Source: JAFGMC01 sp963540515
GTDB taxonomy: Bacteria; Pseudomonadota; Alphaproteobacteria; Rs-D84
Assembly (NCBI GenBank): GCA_963540515.1
Contig: CAUTNA010000005.1
Location: forward strand, 1 to 63,955
DNA length: 63,955 nucleotides
Direction of reading: 5' to 3'
The notes below the pieces were generated by a model. It saw only the letters and a program-made list of their open reading frames with translations, had not been told where the DNA came from and ran no database searches. The first letter of the stretch is position 1. Every line of letters begins with the position of its first letter. A program made the position numbers and the translations under genes. Positions 52,291-62,067 of this stretch are shown piece by piece.

Positions 52291-52319
52291 AAAAATACCT
52301 GTTAAAAACAGGTATTTTT
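52291..52319. terminator. Bidirectional intrinsic terminator
   Basis: AAAAATACCTGTT and AACAGGTATTTTT pair around AAA, between the NUDIX gene (+) and the glycine-zipper gene (-). Confidence 0.88.
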
Positions 52320-53895
52320 AATTTCTTATGTTTGGAATTATTACAGTGTCATTATAGTGAGATAAAAATCTTTTACCTGTTCCGCAATATATTTTCTGTA
52401 ACGAATCTTTATATTGTTGAACCTCTGAAGCCCAACGATCTTCGATTGCATTTTTTGCGCCTTGATATCCAGAAAGTGCTCCAAGTCCTGCACCAACTCC
52501 TGATCCTATTAAAGTTTCTTTAAGTCTTGCTTTATTACTTATATCAACAACATTTCCTTCATCAGCATTAACACTTACAGGATAAAATCTATCCATAAGG
52601 TTATTACCTTCTTTTTTGCTTCCTGCATTTCCATCTATTTTACGTTCATAAATATTTATTTCTTTCTTATTATAAAGATACCAATCAGAAAGTTTAGTGC
52701 CAAAATTCTTTTCCTTAAAATCAGGTATTAATACTGGGTGTGGAGTTCCTCCTGATATATCATACTTTTCTATTTTAACCCAAGTTCCAAGATCTTTATT
52801 TCCTTCTTTACTTAAAATTCTGTTTCCATTTTTATCGTTAGTGATAAAATACTTTGTTGCTTTTTCTCTTACCTCTAAAAAAGCTTGTTTTCTATCTTCA
52901 TCAAAATTTTCTTTACCATTCTTTAATTTATAAATAATTAACCGTTTTTCGTTTAATTCATTAAAATTTCCTGTGGAATCTAACTTAGCAGTCATAGTTC
53001 TACCATTATCTAAATCATAAAATCCATTTATTTCATTTTGTTTTGCTTTAGAGTCAATATTTTCTAATATCCCCCATAAACATCTTGTTTTTCTTCCATC
53101 AATTGTGCAGTCTTCAACTTTCAGTATAGATTCTCCATTTGCTAAAACATTACCAATAACACCACCTGCTGCTGCATTTATTCCAGTTGACATTATAACA
53201 TCTCCTGCAACTTTTCCTGTGTATGCATTTCCAGCCATAACAGCAGCACCAGAAAGTGCTCCAATTGCAGAGGTTTTCATTTTTTCATTATTTGTCCCAA
53301 ACATGGAACCATCTTTACTTTTTCCTGCCATATTTCCAGTAACACCGCCAACTATTGCTCCTGTTACTATTTTGAAAACTGCATTTTGTTTTTGTTCTTC
53401 ATCCATTACTTTTTCAACATCTTCAATTGTTGGAGGATTATCTGCTGGAAATTCAATATTTGTTGCATTTTGTGTATATCCTGACTCTGGAAATTTATCA
53501 ATATTACATACAACAGAATCACCTGCTGCAACATGTGCTTTTGCAAGAACTATATCTTCAGTTCCCTTTATTGCCCGCATTTCTACAATAGAAACACAAG
53601 TTTGCTCTATTTTTTTATTAACTCCGGCATCAGGCACAGTCCATGCAAATTTTCCTTCTGGATATATTTCACTACAGGCGGTAAGTTTTGTCATATCAAT
53701 AACAGATTTATCACCAGATTCAATTTTTTTTGCAAGCTTTGCATCTATCTCAACAGGAAGATTAGAAAGAGAGGTTGTTTTATTTTCTAGTAATCCAGAT
53801 TTTTTTAATTGATCATATTTGCTGACACGGATCGCTCCATGACTTTCATAGATAAGAAAAAAAATATTAAAAAAAATAAATATTTTATTTTTCAT
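52318..53895 (-). CDS. Envelope protein with glycine-zipper segments
   Basis: 525 residues with a signal peptide cut near YESHGA (about residue 20). Two glycine-zipper regions (GAIVGGVTGNMAGKS and the GAGLGALSGYQGAK near the C-terminus) could insert into or line a membrane. Between them is a hydrophilic domain with cysteine pairs (ACSEIYP, QTCVSI, VVCNID, EDCTIDGRKTRCLW, KIYCGTG). No known enzymatic motif. The adjoining barrel genes suggest an outer-membrane or periplasmic role. It lies 6 nt after a barrel gene on the same strand. Confidence 0.65.
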   Translation of the reverse strand: MKNKIFIFFNIFFLIYESHGAIRVSKYDQLKKSGLLENKTTSLSNLPVEIDAKLAKKIESGDKSVIDMTKLTACSEIYPEGKFAWTVPDAGVNKKIEQTCVSIVEMRAIKGTEDIVLAKAHVAAGDSVVCNIDKFPESGYTQNATNIEFPADNPPTIEDVEKVMDEEQKQNAVFKIVTGAIVGGVTGNMAGKSKDGSMFGTNNEKMKTSAIGALSGAAVMAGNAYTGKVAGDVIMSTGINAAAGGVIGNVLANGESILKVEDCTIDGRKTRCLWGILENIDSKAKQNEINGFYDLDNGRTMTAKLDSTGNFNELNEKRLIIYKLKNGKENFDEDRKQAFLEVREKATKYFITNDKNGNRILSKEGNKDLGTWVKIEKYDISGGTPHPVLIPDFKEKNFGTKLSDWYLYNKKEINIYERKIDGNAGSKKEGNNLMDRFYPVSVNADEGNVVDISNKARLKETLIGSGVGAGLGALSGYQGAKNAIEDRWASEVQQYKDSLQKIYCGTGKRFLSHYNDTVIIPNIRN

Positions 53896-53901
53896 ATTTT
53901 T

Positions 53902-54945
53902 TTAGAATTGTAATCTCATTCGTACACCAATTTCAACAGTTCCAAGTTTTCCACTTTCTTGCCAATTTGTCCAATGAAACACTCCAGGAACAGGAGATTC
54001 AACTTCTTTTCCTGTACCATCTGCTATCCATTCAGTTTGTTTTACAACTATACTTCCTGATGTACTTACAACCCCCAAATCAATATAACGTAAAAAGAAG
54101 TCTACTTTCATTCCACCTTTCATTTCACTGGATACACCAGTTTCTAACATATAAGATAATTGTTCTGATGTACCACCATTATGATATGCTTCTACATTTG
54201 ATATACCTGTGATTACTCCTTGTGCAACTTTTTCGGGATCATTTTCAGAGTAAAAAGTTGGATCTCTTACAATATAATCGGCAATTGTGTTTAAAGAAAG
54301 CCCAAGTCCAAGTCCAATATATGGACGGAGAGAACCTCCAGCAAGATTTCCGGTATATGAATCTATATTATAATAAACATTTACATTCGTCACATTTGAT
54401 GTAATTCCACCACCTGTAGCAGATGCGTTTGCATATCCACCATTTCCTGTTGAAGTTGATACATTCTTTGCATAATTGATTCCACTATATCTCGTATATG
54501 AAAAATCAATTCTTAAATCATTATTAATTGATGCACCAACTGATAACTGTAAAGGTATTATTGAATTTGCAATATAATTTGCTTGTTTAAATGCTCCCGG
54601 TGCTGAAAATCCCTTTTCTTGATTTTTATAATCTGCATTCATACCACCTATTATTGCAGTATTATAACCTGCTGATACTCCAATATAAAGACCACTATCT
54701 GCAAGTCTGTCATACTGTTCAGGTTCATAATATTGTCTGCCAGCGATTGCATTTGATCCAATATTTGGGAGTTTTCCTGTTATTCTTGTTGGAAGTGTCG
54801 CAGACATTTGCCTTGCAATTGTTTGATTTCTTTGAAACCCTGAATAATTCCTATTTTGACTGTACATCGGATACATAGAATAAGAAGAATATGGTGATAA
54901 CACCATTAATAAAAATGCTATAACAGATAACTGATATAATCTCAT
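53902..54945 (-). CDS. Outer-membrane beta-barrel protein (surface antigen-like)
   Basis: 347 residues. Signal peptide about 1-23 (cut after SYS), a Tyr/Asn-rich linker, then strands such as GLYIGVSAGYNTAII, GGSLRPYIGLGLGLSL and KVDFFLRYIDLG, ending VRMRLQF. This is the Msp4/opacity-type porin-like family common as surface antigens in alphaproteobacteria. First gene of a pair with the glycine-zipper protein downstream. Confidence 0.82.
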   Translation of the reverse strand: MRLYQLSVIAFLLMVLSPYSSYSMYPMYSQNRNYSGFQRNQTIARQMSATLPTRITGKLPNIGSNAIAGRQYYEPEQYDRLADSGLYIGVSAGYNTAIIGGMNADYKNQEKGFSAPGAFKQANYIANSIIPLQLSVGASINNDLRIDFSYTRYSGINYAKNVSTSTGNGGYANASATGGGITSNVTNVNVYYNIDSYTGNLAGGSLRPYIGLGLGLSLNTIADYIVRDPTFYSENDPEKVAQGVITGISNVEAYHNGGTSEQLSYMLETGVSSEMKGGMKVDFFLRYIDLGVVSTSGSIVVKQTEWIADGTGKEVESPVPGVFHWTNWQESGKLGTVEIGVRMRLQF

Positions 54946-55020
54946 CCTATCCCTTGATGGGATATTATATCATAAAAAAGACTCTAAAAAAACCTGTATA
55001 TTAAAGTATTTTTTAAAATA

Positions 55021-55044
55021 AAAAAGCACCCGAAGGTGCTTTTG
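55021..55044 (-). terminator. Intrinsic terminator after a barrel gene
   Basis: The minus strand carries AAAGCACC, a TTCG tetraloop and GGTGCTTTTT, directly after the stop at 55048. A cis UUCG-type loop makes it very stable. Confidence 0.88.
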
Positions 55045-55047
55045 TTT

Positions 55048-56025
55048 TTAGAATTTTACATTTAAGCGAAGTCCGCCCTCTGCTTTTAATTTACTTCCAT
55101 TTTGAGAATTTTCTTTTGCTGTATCAAATGTGTATTCTCCATAAACAGTTGTTTGGATATTATCGGATATATTATAAGATGTTTGCAGAGAAATTACATA
55201 TTCGTCAAAACCATCTTTCATATCTTTTAATTTATCTAAGAAAGCATTAACATATGGTTTTAATCCAGTTGGAACTTCAGTATCAATACCTTCAACTCCA
55301 TTACTTGCATGGTGTTTATATGTAAATTTTGCATTTAAAGACCAGTCTTTATCTATTTCATAGAAAGTATTTATTCCCGTATTTAATTCTGTTGTAGATT
55401 TTAATTTTACAGAAACTTTAGAAAGACCAGGGAGTGAAAGTTCTGATATATCTACTTCATTATTAGAATTTCCAAATGTTGGAAGTACTTCTGCAAATGC
55501 ACTTAATGTGAATTTATCCCAGGTTTTTCCAACTCTTGTACCAACATGAAATCCCCATCTTCCGTTTGAATAGTTTGCATATTTAAAAGCATTATTTGTA
55601 AGTTTACCACGCATTTTACCAAGACCACCAAGATGTGCATCTGAATAAATATCTAATGTTAGTCCATCATTCATTTCTTCCAATAAACGGTATGTAAGAC
55701 CGATACGTCCAAGATGTAATCCTTTACGATCTGTATCAATATTATTTGTATAACCAAAAGAACCGTGAATTGCTAATTTATCTGTGATACCAAATCCAAT
55801 GTCTTCTCCAAAGCGATAAATAGGAAATTCATTTTTATTTGCGCGACCAAGTAATTGTAAAGCATTTGTATTGTCAGCTTTTCTTACCATGGCACCAATT
55901 GATGTTTTAGAAAAAACTTCTCCTTTCTTTGGTAAGAATAAAGGATTTTCCATATTTGTTGATGCAACAGCATGCAAAGATACAACAGATAAAGCTGTTG
56001 CGAGTTTTAAAGATTTCTTCATCAT
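55048..56025 (-). CDS. Outer-membrane beta-barrel protein (OmpL47-/porin-like)
   Basis: 325 residues. ATGs at 56025 and 56022 both follow a strong GGAGA site. Signal peptide cut after AVAS (about residue 22). Amphipathic strands alternate (IGFGITDKLAIHGSFGYT, LGRIGLTYRLL, YVISLQTSYNI), ending GLRLNVKF. It resembles outer-membrane beta-barrel proteins of the alpha/OmpA-like porin group but has no specific signature. The 5' region has a 150-nt AT-rich leader between this gene and sodB. Confidence 0.75.
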   Translation of the reverse strand: MMKKSLKLATALSVVSLHAVASTNMENPLFLPKKGEVFSKTSIGAMVRKADNTNALQLLGRANKNEFPIYRFGEDIGFGITDKLAIHGSFGYTNNIDTDRKGLHLGRIGLTYRLLEEMNDGLTLDIYSDAHLGGLGKMRGKLTNNAFKYANYSNGRWGFHVGTRVGKTWDKFTLSAFAEVLPTFGNSNNEVDISELSLPGLSKVSVKLKSTTELNTGINTFYEIDKDWSLNAKFTYKHHASNGVEGIDTEVPTGLKPYVNAFLDKLKDMKDGFDEYVISLQTSYNISDNIQTTVYGEYTFDTAKENSQNGSKLKAEGGLRLNVKF

Positions 56026-56181
56026 AAGTCTCCTTTTTTTTGATGAAAATCAACCCCCATTATTGGCAAGATCGATTGCTAATCTGATAATAAATTATCA
56101 AATTTTGCGAAACCAATATTAAAATATTAAAAATAAAAAATCAAAAAAATTATTTATGTTTATTTTTAATAATTATTTCTT

Positions 56182-56769
56182 TTAATGAATATTATTTTTC
56201 ACAAAATTCCAGTTAATACAGTTTGATAGAAATGAATCTATGTAGTCTGATCTTCTGTTTTGGTAATCTAAATAATAAGAATGTTCCCAAACATCTAAAT
56301 TTAAAACAGGTTGTAAATTTTTTGTTAGAGGATTTTCTGCATTTTCTGTTTTTAATATTTCAAAAGATTTATCTTCTTTTTGAATCAGCCATACCCAACC
56401 ACTTCCAAAAAGATCTGTTGCATTTTGTTTAAATTCAGATAAGAAATTTTCTTTTGATTTAAAAAAATTAATTATCTCAATAGGTATATCTTGTTTAGAA
56501 TCTTTTGAAAGACAATTAAAAAAGAAATTATGATTATAAACTTGAGCTGCATTATTAAAAATTTTTTTAGTATTTGAATTATTTTTTGATTTTATAATTA
56601 TTTCTTCGAGAGATAGATTTTCAAATTCAGTATTTTGTATTAAGGAATTTAAAGTATTTATATAATTATTAAAGTGTTTATCATAATGAAAATCTATTGA
56701 TTCTTTTGAAATGTATGGAGATAGTGAATCTCTTTGAAAATTTAATGGAAAATTATGAATTGAAAACAT
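56182..56769 (-). CDS. sodB: Iron superoxide dismutase
   Basis: 195 residues. Metal ligands are in place: His28 in FHYDKHF, His in FNNAAQVYNHNFFFNC, and Asp/His in LDVWEHSYYLDYQN. The FNNAAQV-NHNF context and length fit the Fe type. It removes superoxide in the cytoplasm, useful for an oxygen-exposed anaerobe. It is oddly enriched in Asn and Lys for a SodB. Single gene with no close partner. Confidence 0.93.
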   Translation of the reverse strand: MFSIHNFPLNFQRDSLSPYISKESIDFHYDKHFNNYINTLNSLIQNTEFENLSLEEIIIKSKNNSNTKKIFNNAAQVYNHNFFFNCLSKDSKQDIPIEIINFFKSKENFLSEFKQNATDLFGSGWVWLIQKEDKSFEILKTENAENPLTKNLQPVLNLDVWEHSYYLDYQNRRSDYIDSFLSNCINWNFVKNNIH

Positions 56770-56899
56770 TTTTATATTCCTTTTTTGTTATATTTAAATT
56801 ACATTAAATAAAGTTTATCTCAAGATAAAATACTTGCTTGAAATAATATTTTTATATAAAATTCATCGAATTTAAGATTTTTAACAAAAGGTAGAATAC

Positions 56900-57397
56900 A
56901 TGAAAAAGATAGTTTTATTTTTATCATCTTTATTTATTTCAAATTTTGCATTTGCATCAAAACTTACATTGTATTTTTCTCCAACTTGCCCTCATTGTCA
57001 TCATGCTATGGAATATATCGATGGAACACTTGCAAAAAAATATAAAGATTTAAAAATTGAAAAAATAGATTTGTCAGATAAGAAAAACATAGATTTATTT
57101 AAAAAAGTATTAGAAAAATGTAAATATACATCTGGTGGTGTTCCTGTTATGACTGTAAACGGAAAATGTTTTCAAGGATATGCTGAGTTTATGAATAAAG
57201 ATATAATTAAAGCTTTATCAGAAAAAGAAGTACAAAAAGAAGAATCTAAAGAGATTGAAGGTTTATCAGTTTCAGAAGATGTTGTAAGACAAGATGGGGG
57301 TATTATATTAAAAAAATCTAATATATTCTATATTTCGATTGCTCTTATTTTATCAATTCTTGCCAGCTTTTATATGTTTAAAAGAAATAAAAAATAG
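56900..57397 (+). CDS. Periplasmic thioredoxin/glutaredoxin-like protein with CPHC motif
   Basis: 165 residues. Signal peptide (cut near FAFASK, about residue 20), then a thioredoxin-fold core with SPTCPHCHHAM (CPHC active site), a VPVMTV cis-proline loop, and a C-terminal membrane anchor (residues ~140-160) preceding a KRNKK stop. Orientation places the active site outside the cytoplasm. It may reduce or oxidise thiols of secreted proteins. It is 5 nt upstream of cvpA. Confidence 0.82.
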   Translation: MKKIVLFLSSLFISNFAFASKLTLYFSPTCPHCHHAMEYIDGTLAKKYKDLKIEKIDLSDKKNIDLFKKVLEKCKYTSGGVPVMTVNGKCFQGYAEFMNKDIIKALSEKEVQKEESKEIEGLSVSEDVVRQDGGIILKKSNIFYISIALILSILASFYMFKRNKK

Positions 57398-57402
57398 ATT
57401 TT

Positions 57403-58230
57403 ATGCTTGATTTGTCTGTTCTTGATTATATCTATATTGGTATTGTTTTATCTTCTACCATTTGGGCAACAATAAGAGGTGGAGTGTATGAAACTGTTGC
57501 AACACTTTCTTGGATTGTTGCAGGTGTAACAGCAAGATTTATATCTCCAATTTTAGATACTACCTTTCAAGGATGGTTTAAATTACAAGAATCTACAATT
57601 GGAACATTAGTATCTGCGTATTTTATTGTTTTCTTTGTAATTCTTTTGGTTTTTGGATTATTTAATCAAAAAATAAGAGATAGAATTCAAGAGAGTATGA
57701 TTAAAGTAACAGATCATACTCTTGGGGTTATTTTTGGAGTAGTACGTGGTATATTTTTGATGGGTCTTATATACTGGGGAATTTTATGGTATTACTCTGA
57801 TGTGTTAAATCTACCAAGTTATGTTGCAGAGGCAAGAACAAGACCAGTTATGCAACTTACAGCTATTAAAATTCAAAATTGGTTCACTCCTGGTAAAAAT
57901 AACAAGTTGCTTGAGAGAGATATGACAGGATTAAAAGAATCTATTAAGATTTATAATAACTTGATAAATCCTAGTGTAAAATCTTCAGATGATTCTGATG
58001 AAAATATCAATTTGGAAGAAGAAAAAAAAGATAGTTTTGATAAAAAAGAAACAAAAGAGTTAAAAACAGAAGAACATAAGAAAGAAACTAAAAAGAAACA
58101 AAATTCAAAAACGGATAAATCATTAAATGTTGGTTATAAAACATCTGAAAGGGTTGCTCTTGAAAATCAATTACTTCAAATAGATAGGGCAACTAAGGCA
58201 GACTCAGTTATTAATAAATCTAGAAAATAA
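57403..58230 (+). CDS. cvpA: CvpA family inner-membrane protein
   Basis: 275 residues. Four membrane helices lie in the first ~150 residues; the start DYIYIGIVLSSTIWATIRGGVYETVATLSWI is typical of CvpA. The C-terminal ~100 residues form a highly charged tail (EEEKKDSFDKKETKE) not common in short CvpA proteins. CvpA proteins are linked to envelope homeostasis and colicin V production. Coupled to the thiol protein gene upstream. Confidence 0.87.
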   Translation: MLDLSVLDYIYIGIVLSSTIWATIRGGVYETVATLSWIVAGVTARFISPILDTTFQGWFKLQESTIGTLVSAYFIVFFVILLVFGLFNQKIRDRIQESMIKVTDHTLGVIFGVVRGIFLMGLIYWGILWYYSDVLNLPSYVAEARTRPVMQLTAIKIQNWFTPGKNNKLLERDMTGLKESIKIYNNLINPSVKSSDDSDENINLEEEKKDSFDKKETKELKTEEHKKETKKKQNSKTDKSLNVGYKTSERVALENQLLQIDRATKADSVINKSRK

Positions 58231-58306
58231 ATTTTATTTTTTTGCAAATTGATATTTTATTTATTAAAATTTTGATATTCATATTATTAAAAAGGAGATA
58301 AATATT

Positions 58307-58669
58307 ATGAAAAAATTAATTTGTTTATTAGCTTTTGGTTTTATCTTTGGTTGTGATAACTCTAATGTAAATTTTATTGGAGAATACACAGGAAAACTTC
58401 CTTGTGCGGATTGTGAAGGAATCGATACTCGTATTGTTTTAGAAGATAATGGTATGTATAAAATCAGTCAAGTTTATCTTGGAAAAGATTTTAAATCTGA
58501 TGCAAGTGGTAAATATGAATTTGATAAGAAAAAATCAATAATAAAATTAGATAATATGAATGGTTTTTATATTGTTAATAAAGATTCATTAGAAATGGTT
58601 AATGATGAAGGTGAAAGAGCAACTGGTGAAATTGCATCTATGTATATTTTAAGAAAAACGATTAAATAA
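58307..58669 (+). CDS. NlpE-like lipoprotein
   Basis: 120 residues. Lipobox FIFGC (Cys 16), then the NlpE N-domain pattern: GEYTGKLPCADCEGIDTRIVLEDNGMY with the CxxC pair. NlpE senses surface attachment and copper and signals through Cpx in enterobacteria; here only the N-terminal domain is present. A GGAG site precedes the ATG, and an intrinsic terminator follows, so it is a single-gene unit. Confidence 0.87.
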   Translation: MKKLICLLAFGFIFGCDNSNVNFIGEYTGKLPCADCEGIDTRIVLEDNGMYKISQVYLGKDFKSDASGKYEFDKKKSIIKLDNMNGFYIVNKDSLEMVNDEGERATGEIASMYILRKTIK

Positions 58670-58677
58670 TATATCTT

Positions 58678-58700
58678 GGTACACTTTTGGTGTACCTTTT
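58678..58700 (+). terminator. Intrinsic terminator after the NlpE-like gene
   Basis: GGTACAC and GTGTACC pair around a TTTTG loop, followed by TTTT. Confidence 0.8.
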
Positions 58701-58732
58701 CCTCTTTAATCTATTTATAAAAGGTCTTAATT

Positions 58733-60319
58733 TTGTTTAATAATATTTACGAAATGTTTCAAACTATTTGTGAATCAAATAAAGATAGTATTTTCTTTTT
58801 GAGACAAAAAGAAACATATTTTGATTTACTAAATGCTGTTAAAAGAAGAGCTGTTAAACTTGTTAAAAAATTTAATATTAAAAAAGGTGATGTTGTTGCT
58901 ATACTTTCGAATAATACACCAGATTTTATTAAATCTTATTTTGCAATTTTATCTCAAGGTGCAAAAGTTTTAATGCTTGATACAGGTCTTTCAGAGATAG
59001 AAAGATTAAATATGATGAAAAAAACTAACTGTAAATTAGCACTTTCTCAAAAATCTTATTTTATAGATAGTGATATTGAAATGTTTGATATAGAATCTAT
59101 TGATACAGAATCTGAAAAAGATTTTACTCCTGCAGATGTTGATATAAGAGATCTTGCGATGTTATCTTTTACTTCTGGTTCAACTGGAACACCAAAAATT
59201 GTTGGACTTACCCATAGTAATATTGTATCTCTTGGACAAGGTGTTCTTTTTTATAGTGATGTCATAAAACCAGGTTTTATATTTTATGGTTTTTTACCAC
59301 TTTATCATATTTATGGTGTTGTTATTAACATAATTGCTCCACTTGTATTAAAGTGTTCACTTCTTCTTCAACCAGTACTAAATCCTCGTGAATTTTTAGA
59401 AGATTTTAAACAATATCGTCCACATGTTATTCCTGCAGTACCGCGAGTATGGGAAACCTTTTATAAGAAAATAATAAATTCTGTAAAAGAAAAAAGGAAA
59501 TATTTTTTATTAAAAACAATTATATCTCTAAAAGGATTTTTAAAATTTATAGGTTTGGGTTTTATAGTTGATAAAGCTTTAAAACCTATTCATGAAATTT
59601 TTGGTGGCAGAACGAAAGTATTGGTATCTGCAGGTGCTACTTTAAAACCAAGAATAAGAAAATTTTTTGAAAATCTAGGATTTAATGTAGGGGATTGTTA
59701 TGGTTTAACTGAAACAACAGGACCTGCTAATTTTAATTTTAAATTTACTTTATCTAATGGTAAAACTCATTTTGCAGGACCACTTCCAGGTAATGAAATA
59801 AAAATTGTAAATAAAGATAAAAATGGGATTGGTGATATTCTGGTTCGTGGTAATCTTGTTATGGAAGGATATATTGATAATGATAAAGCAAATGAAGAAT
59901 CTTTTATAGATGGATGGTTCAAAACAGGAGATATTGGTTATATTGATTCAAAGAATAGACTTATTGTAAAAGCCAGAAAGAAACAAGTGATTGTACTGGA
60001 TTCTGGTAAAAATGTTTATCCTGATGAATTGGAAGATTTATATTTGCAAAATGATGATATTTTATCTTGTGCTGTTGTTGAAAGAGTACTTGATGGTAAA
60101 ACAGTTGCATACGCTGTTTTTCAAGTAAAAGAAGGTGTTAGTATTTCAAAAGTAAATTTACTTATAAAAGCATCTAATTTATCAATTGCACCATATAAAT
60201 GGGTAAAACATTTTGCAATAACAGAAGATGAACTACCTCAAACATCTGCTAAAAAAGTTAAACATCATGAAATAAAAGCAATGCTTGATAGAGGTGAATT
60301 TAAAAACCGCCAAGAATAA
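58733..60319 (+). CDS. AMP-dependent acyl-CoA/ACP ligase
   Basis: 528 residues starting at TTG (AAGG 8 nt upstream); an ATG at codon 8 is the alternative. The adenylation motif SFTSGSTGTPK (about residue 141), then YGLTETTGP, GWFKTGD and a KKVKHHEIK C-terminus with the catalytic Lys expected for ANL enzymes. It activates a fatty or other carboxylic acid via acyl-AMP. Closest pattern is a long-chain fatty acid ligase. Convergent with the cysteine-rich gene (1-nt gap). Confidence 0.87.
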   Translation: MFNNIYEMFQTICESNKDSIFFLRQKETYFDLLNAVKRRAVKLVKKFNIKKGDVVAILSNNTPDFIKSYFAILSQGAKVLMLDTGLSEIERLNMMKKTNCKLALSQKSYFIDSDIEMFDIESIDTESEKDFTPADVDIRDLAMLSFTSGSTGTPKIVGLTHSNIVSLGQGVLFYSDVIKPGFIFYGFLPLYHIYGVVINIIAPLVLKCSLLLQPVLNPREFLEDFKQYRPHVIPAVPRVWETFYKKIINSVKEKRKYFLLKTIISLKGFLKFIGLGFIVDKALKPIHEIFGGRTKVLVSAGATLKPRIRKFFENLGFNVGDCYGLTETTGPANFNFKFTLSNGKTHFAGPLPGNEIKIVNKDKNGIGDILVRGNLVMEGYIDNDKANEESFIDGWFKTGDIGYIDSKNRLIVKARKKQVIVLDSGKNVYPDELEDLYLQNDDILSCAVVERVLDGKTVAYAVFQVKEGVSISKVNLLIKASNLSIAPYKWVKHFAITEDELPQTSAKKVKHHEIKAMLDRGEFKNRQE

Positions 60320-60320
60320 T

Positions 60321-61547
60321 TTAATTACAAATAAGTATTAAGGGATAAATGGACTTTTCTTCATTTATTCCTTTTTCACATTTCTTACAGTTAAATTTTC
60401 TATTTTTTGAATATTCTGAATTAATTGGTATTTTATAATTATATACTTCCTTTACATTTTTTACATATTCTTGGTTTGGAAAACCAAAGTAAAAACTTTT
60501 ATTATTTCCAGTACATTCTTGTGCATTTTTATAACAGTTTTGATTTTTTAGTTTTGTTTTATCAGGAATACAAAAACTTTCACAAGTATCTTCATTAATA
60601 ATTTGTTTTTCACATTCATTACATTTGGTTGATATTTTTTGAATTTGAAGAGTTGAACCAAGTTTTCCATATACTAAATTAGTTTTTTCAAAAGTACATT
60701 TTTTTATATCTATTTGTTTATTTGGATCTTCTGTACAAATGTATTTTTGTGAGTATTTATTATAAGTTTTTATTTGATTTTCTGCGCATTGTATTTCTGT
60801 ATTTTGCTCTATAGAATCCAAACATTCCCATACATTATTTTTTAGTATTGCAACCATATTTTCACCACATATTGGTCTATTAAAATAATTTGGAACACAT
60901 TTTTCTTTTTTCTTATCCCAAATTGTATCTCCAATACAAGCAAATTGTTTATTTTTTTCTAAACATATATATCTTCCAAATTTATAAGTCATGATAGTCC
61001 CTTTTGGACAATTGCTAGGAGTATCAATATTGATTGGTTTTAAATATTTTATTTGAGATTGATTTTTATATTTCGTGAAATATATCAAACTTCCATTTTT
61101 AATATATTGTGTAATAATTTTATCTAACTTATATGTTCTTAATCCCGTTATTAAATTATTATTTATCAAGATTCCAAAGTCTGTAATATCCTTATAATAT
61201 TTTTCAAAAACTTCTGCTGTTAAATTATAGTTCTTTTCATCAACAAACTCAGAATAAGTAATAAAAAATTTATATGCTTCTTTTCCATTACAGCTAACTT
61301 TTATGTTGTTTTGATTAACACAAAAATTAAGATTTTTTATGTTGTATTTATCTTTGCATAAATCTTCAAAATCTAAATCTTTCAAATTAAATATATGTGC
61401 ATTTTTTACACATTCAGTTTGTTTTCTTAATTCTGATTTTGATATATATTCATCTATATTTTGATTTTGTACTTTTTGGTTAGGACTGTCCATTAAGTAA
61501 AAACCTGCCATAAAAATAAAAACTAAAAACATTATAAAAATATTCAT
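60321..61547 (-). CDS. Cysteine-rich membrane-anchored protein
   Basis: 408 residues with an N-terminal signal anchor (residues ~3-19) and 22 cysteines, most of them in the C-terminal 230 residues in short CxxC and C-x(8-15)-C blocks (for example KCNECEKQ and CKKCEKG). Such spacing suggests several disulfide-bonded repeats exposed outside the inner membrane. No enzyme motif is visible. Its oxidised fold would need thiol enzymes such as the CPHC protein at 56900. No family recognised. Confidence 0.65.
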   Translation of the reverse strand: MNIFIMFLVFIFMAGFYLMDSPNQKVQNQNIDEYISKSELRKQTECVKNAHIFNLKDLDFEDLCKDKYNIKNLNFCVNQNNIKVSCNGKEAYKFFITYSEFVDEKNYNLTAEVFEKYYKDITDFGILINNNLITGLRTYKLDKIITQYIKNGSLIYFTKYKNQSQIKYLKPINIDTPSNCPKGTIMTYKFGRYICLEKNKQFACIGDTIWDKKKEKCVPNYFNRPICGENMVAILKNNVWECLDSIEQNTEIQCAENQIKTYNKYSQKYICTEDPNKQIDIKKCTFEKTNLVYGKLGSTLQIQKISTKCNECEKQIINEDTCESFCIPDKTKLKNQNCYKNAQECTGNNKSFYFGFPNQEYVKNVKEVYNYKIPINSEYSKNRKFNCKKCEKGINEEKSIYPLILICN

Positions 61548-61602
61548 TATTCTTATTGCTCTTTTGTTAAAGTCTGGCTAATATCAGATATTATATAAAA
61601 TT

Positions 61603-62067
61603 ATGAATTTAAAAAAAATACTTATTTTCTTATTTTTATTTTCTTGTGGTTTTAGACCAATGTATCAAGATATGAGTTTTGATATATTTGTTGAACCAAT
61701 AAAAAGCGGTGTATCTGGTATAGATTTAAGAAATGCATTAAATGCAAAATTTGGAGGTTCTTCAAATAATAATGCTGAGTATAGATTACTTGTTAAATTG
61801 GATGAACCTATAAAAGAATATAAAGCAATAGAAGAAACAGGGGAGGCAACTTGGCAAGAGATAAAAATGATTGCAACTTATACTTTATTTAAAAATGATA
61901 AAGAAATTGCAAAGGGAAGGGAAGTCGCTTCAGATTCTTATTCTATTGTAAGATATTTAATAGCAGCAAATGCTGTCTATAATAATTCAATTAAAAACGC
62001 TATAACTATATTATCTGAAAAAATTGCAACTTCTGTATCTGCAGAGATATACTCTAGTCAAAAATGA
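61603..62067 (+). CDS. lptE: LPS-assembly lipoprotein LptE
   Basis: 154 residues. Lipobox LFSC (Cys 15) followed by GFRPMY, the hallmark start of mature LptE. The mid-region (LVKLDEPIKEYKAIEETGEATWQ) and position directly before holA match. LptE plugs the LptD barrel that delivers LPS to the surface. Overlaps holA by 4 nt (ATGA). Together with lpxI and the MsbA-type exporter it shows LPS production. Confidence 0.9.
   Translation: MNLKKILIFLFLFSCGFRPMYQDMSFDIFVEPIKSGVSGIDLRNALNAKFGGSSNNNAEYRLLVKLDEPIKEYKAIEETGEATWQEIKMIATYTLFKNDKEIAKGREVASDSYSIVRYLIAANAVYNNSIKNAITILSEKIATSVSAEIYSSQK

Noticed and set aside
53105..53812. Long plus-strand frame (235 codons) opposite the glycine-zipper gene
   Set aside because: No ribosome site, no family pattern, and it shadows a gene with a signal peptide and good strand context.
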